Of a stretch of DNA of 5,209 nt, positions 5,185-5,209 are shown one piece after another. Numbering within the stretch: the stretch's first letter is position 1; the number at the start of each line of letters is the position of its first letter. The notes beneath the pieces are model-generated. The model worked only from the letters and a program-made list of their open reading frames with translations. It made no database searches and was not told where the DNA came from. This DNA comes from an uncultured Oscillospiraceae bacterium (GTDB lineage Bacteria > Bacillota > Clostridia > Oscillospirales > Oscillospiraceae): the NCBI GenBank assembly GCA_934636045.1, contig CAKTZP010000141.1, forward strand, positions 1 through 5,209, given 5' to 3'. Position numbers and translations under genes: made by a program.

Positions 5185-5209
5185 CAGCGTGTCGAAAAGG
5201 GTTTTTCGA
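5185..5209. repeat. Palindrome cut by the window end, with a diverged copy of the CAG..TGTC.AAAA motif
   Basis: TCGAAAA (5192-5198) and TTTTCGA (5203-5209) are inverted repeats around a 4-base loop; the window stops at the last paired base, so the stem may continue. The left part, CAGCGTGTCGAAAAGG (5185-5200), resembles CAGACTGTCAAAAAAG at 4963-4978 in direct orientation, sharing CAG--TGTC-AAAA. This suggests a repeat family whose units border this non-coding region. Confidence 0.35.

Noticed and set aside
4963..5209. CRISPR array or tandem repeat in the 3' non-coding region
   Set aside because: The repeats are mainly inverted and nested, not regularly spaced direct repeats, and there are no spacers of uniform length.

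Overview
The window looks like a piece of chromosome from a moderately high-GC member of the Clostridia, perhaps an Oscillospiraceae-type gut bacterium. This is inferred from several things: GC-rich genes with strong GGAGG-type ribosome binding sites, a TopB of the Bacillus/Clostridium form, a Gram-positive-style lipoprotein and VanY-like carboxypeptidase, and a perfect CIRCE (HrcA operator) sequence. No rRNA, tRNA, CRISPR array, transposase or phage gene is visible.

Layout. (1) Positions 1-2319, plus strand: the last 48 codons of a cyclophilin-type peptidyl-prolyl isomerase run into a complete topoisomerase III gene (topB) through a one-base stop/start overlap, so the two are very likely co-translated. 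(2) Positions 2318-2359: a perfect 20-bp-arm palindrome separates topB from a convergent minus-strand gene. (3) Positions 2380-3796, minus strand: a small DUF5067-like lipoprotein and, upstream of it, a membrane-anchored VanY/M15B D,D-carboxypeptidase. Each is probably transcribed on its own; the lipoprotein has a good extended -10 promoter in the gap. (4) Positions 3797-3983: an AT-rich divergent promoter region. (5) Positions 3984-4922, plus strand: a stand-alone 3-hydroxyacyl-CoA dehydrogenase-family gene with a near-consensus promoter and a clear Shine-Dalgarno. It keeps the catalytic residues, but the residue that normally selects NAD+ is changed. (6) Positions 4923-5209: non-coding DNA starting with a perfect CIRCE sequence 10 bases after the dehydrogenase stop codon. 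It is followed by an AT-rich segment of about 220 bases whose inverted repeats all nest into one branched fold. The window ends inside another short palindrome.

The genes do not form one pathway. They are housekeeping and cell-envelope functions: protein folding, DNA decatenation, peptidoglycan trimming, a surface lipoprotein of unknown role, and acyl-CoA/redox metabolism. The most unusual part is the 3' non-coding region, where a heat-shock operator sits at the end of a metabolic gene with no chaperone gene in view, next to a candidate structured RNA or fold-back element. No complete new multi-gene system can be supported from this window.
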